Assembly: GCF_005518285.1 (NCBI RefSeq)
Contig: NZ_SJDU01000115.1
Location: 1-6,447, forward strand
Length of the DNA stretch: 6,447 nucleotides
Source of the DNA: Brachyspira catarrhinii
GTDB taxonomy: Bacteria; Spirochaetota; Brachyspiria; Brachyspirales; Brachyspiraceae
Reading direction: 5' to 3'
The notes beneath the pieces were generated by a model, which searched no databases, was not told where the DNA came from, and saw only the letters and a list, made by a program, of their open reading frames with translations. Below, piece by piece: positions 6,278 to 6,447 of this stretch. Position 1 is the stretch's first letter; every line of letters begins with the position of its first letter. A program made the position numbers and the translations under genes.

Positions 6278-6315
6278 AGATAAATAAAAATAATTAATCA
6301 ATATATTCTTTAATT
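6272..6315. terminator. Weak inverted repeat between convergent genes
   Basis: AATTAAAGA (6272-6280) and TCTTTAATT (6307-6315) are perfect 9-base reverse complements around a 26-base loop, spanning the stops of the two convergent genes. The stem is AT-rich, the loop long, and no clean T-run follows, so a terminator role is doubtful and chance is possible. Confidence 0.2.
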
Positions 6316-6447
6316 ATATTCGTAAGTTTTTTTACTTCTTCAAAACTTAAAGATTCGCCTCTGTCGTTTTTATCAATATTAGCTTTTTCCAAAATTTCGT
6401 CAATTTTTTCTTTTTCTATATTTATATAAGGAGAATTAATGAAATTA
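6294..6447 (-). CDS. 3' end of an unidentified gene running off the window
   Basis: A partial minus-strand reading frame of 50 codons plus a stop (TAA, 6296-6294), open to the window edge with no ATG inside. The visible residues are charged and protein-like. IEKEKIDEILEKANI leads into DKNDRGESLSFEE, which loosely resembles an EF-hand loop (Asp, Asn, Gly and a closing Glu), but positions 5 and 8 do not fit a proper calcium site. A helix, VKKLTNIIKEYID, ends the protein. I do not recognise the family. It converges on the nuclease gene with 16 bp between the stops. An open frame of this length is unlikely but not impossible by chance at this base composition. A plus-strand ribosome site and ATG at 6428-6441 are in conflict with this call. 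Confidence 0.55.
   Translation of the reverse strand, partial: NFINSPYINIEKEKIDEILEKANIDKNDRGESLSFEEVKKLTNIIKEYID
6428..6447 (+). promoter_or_regulatory. Possible ribosome site and start codon of a downstream gene
   Basis: AAGGAG at 6428-6433 lies 5 bases before ATG at 6439, followed by only AAA TTA before the window ends. The spacing and motif are as good as those of uxuA. It cannot easily coexist with the minus-strand partial gene covering the same bases, so one of the two is probably false. Confidence 0.3.

Overview
The window comes from a very AT-rich bacterial chromosome. Gene content and codon style (low GC, AAA/GAA/ATA/TTA-rich codons, AAGGAG-type ribosome sites, small signal-peptide and lipoprotein genes) suggest a host-associated anaerobe. 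Brachyspira (Spirochaetota) is my best guess, but this is inferred from style and not proven by any marker gene here.

Left part (1-1802): two plus-strand genes of hexuronate catabolism, uxuA (mannonate dehydratase) and eda-like KDPG/KHG aldolase, 60 bp apart and probably one operon. UxuA makes 2-keto-3-deoxygluconate. After phosphorylation by a KDG kinase, which is not in the window, the aldolase splits KDPG into pyruvate and glyceraldehyde-3-phosphate. Middle (1795-3802): a minus-strand pair, a small exported repeat-helical (TPR-like) protein followed by a DUF4037-type nucleotidyltransferase, then a divergent small lipoprotein gene. The nucleotidyltransferase gene converges on eda with an 8-bp overlap of their 3' ends.

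Right part (3837-6277): a two-gene restriction-modification-like cassette. It has its own near-consensus promoter, lying inside the end of the lipoprotein gene. The first gene is an EcoRI-family adenine DNA methyltransferase. The second is a single-chain DUF262 (ParB-like NTPase, DGQQR motif) plus HNH nuclease. The two are tightly coupled, with the nuclease ribosome site inside the methyltransferase 3' end. The methyltransferase is not one open frame. Its start lies in one frame and its body (including CNCDDP and NPPF) in the -1 frame, and the frames join exactly at an A AAA AAG heptamer. This is either a one-base A-tract deletion (mutation, phase variation or sequencing error) or a programmed -1 frameshift site. 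A -1 slip there would give the expected family N-terminus and a protein of about 440 residues. This is the most interesting observation in the window, because an intact nuclease beside a disrupted methyltransferase bears on whether the nuclease attacks unmodified or modified DNA.

The last 154 bases hold the 3' end of a minus-strand gene that runs off the edge, convergent with the nuclease gene. A good ribosome site plus ATG on the plus strand at the very end conflicts with that reading. I see no tRNA, rRNA, CRISPR array, insertion sequence or riboswitch, and no gene-free stretch over 300 bases.
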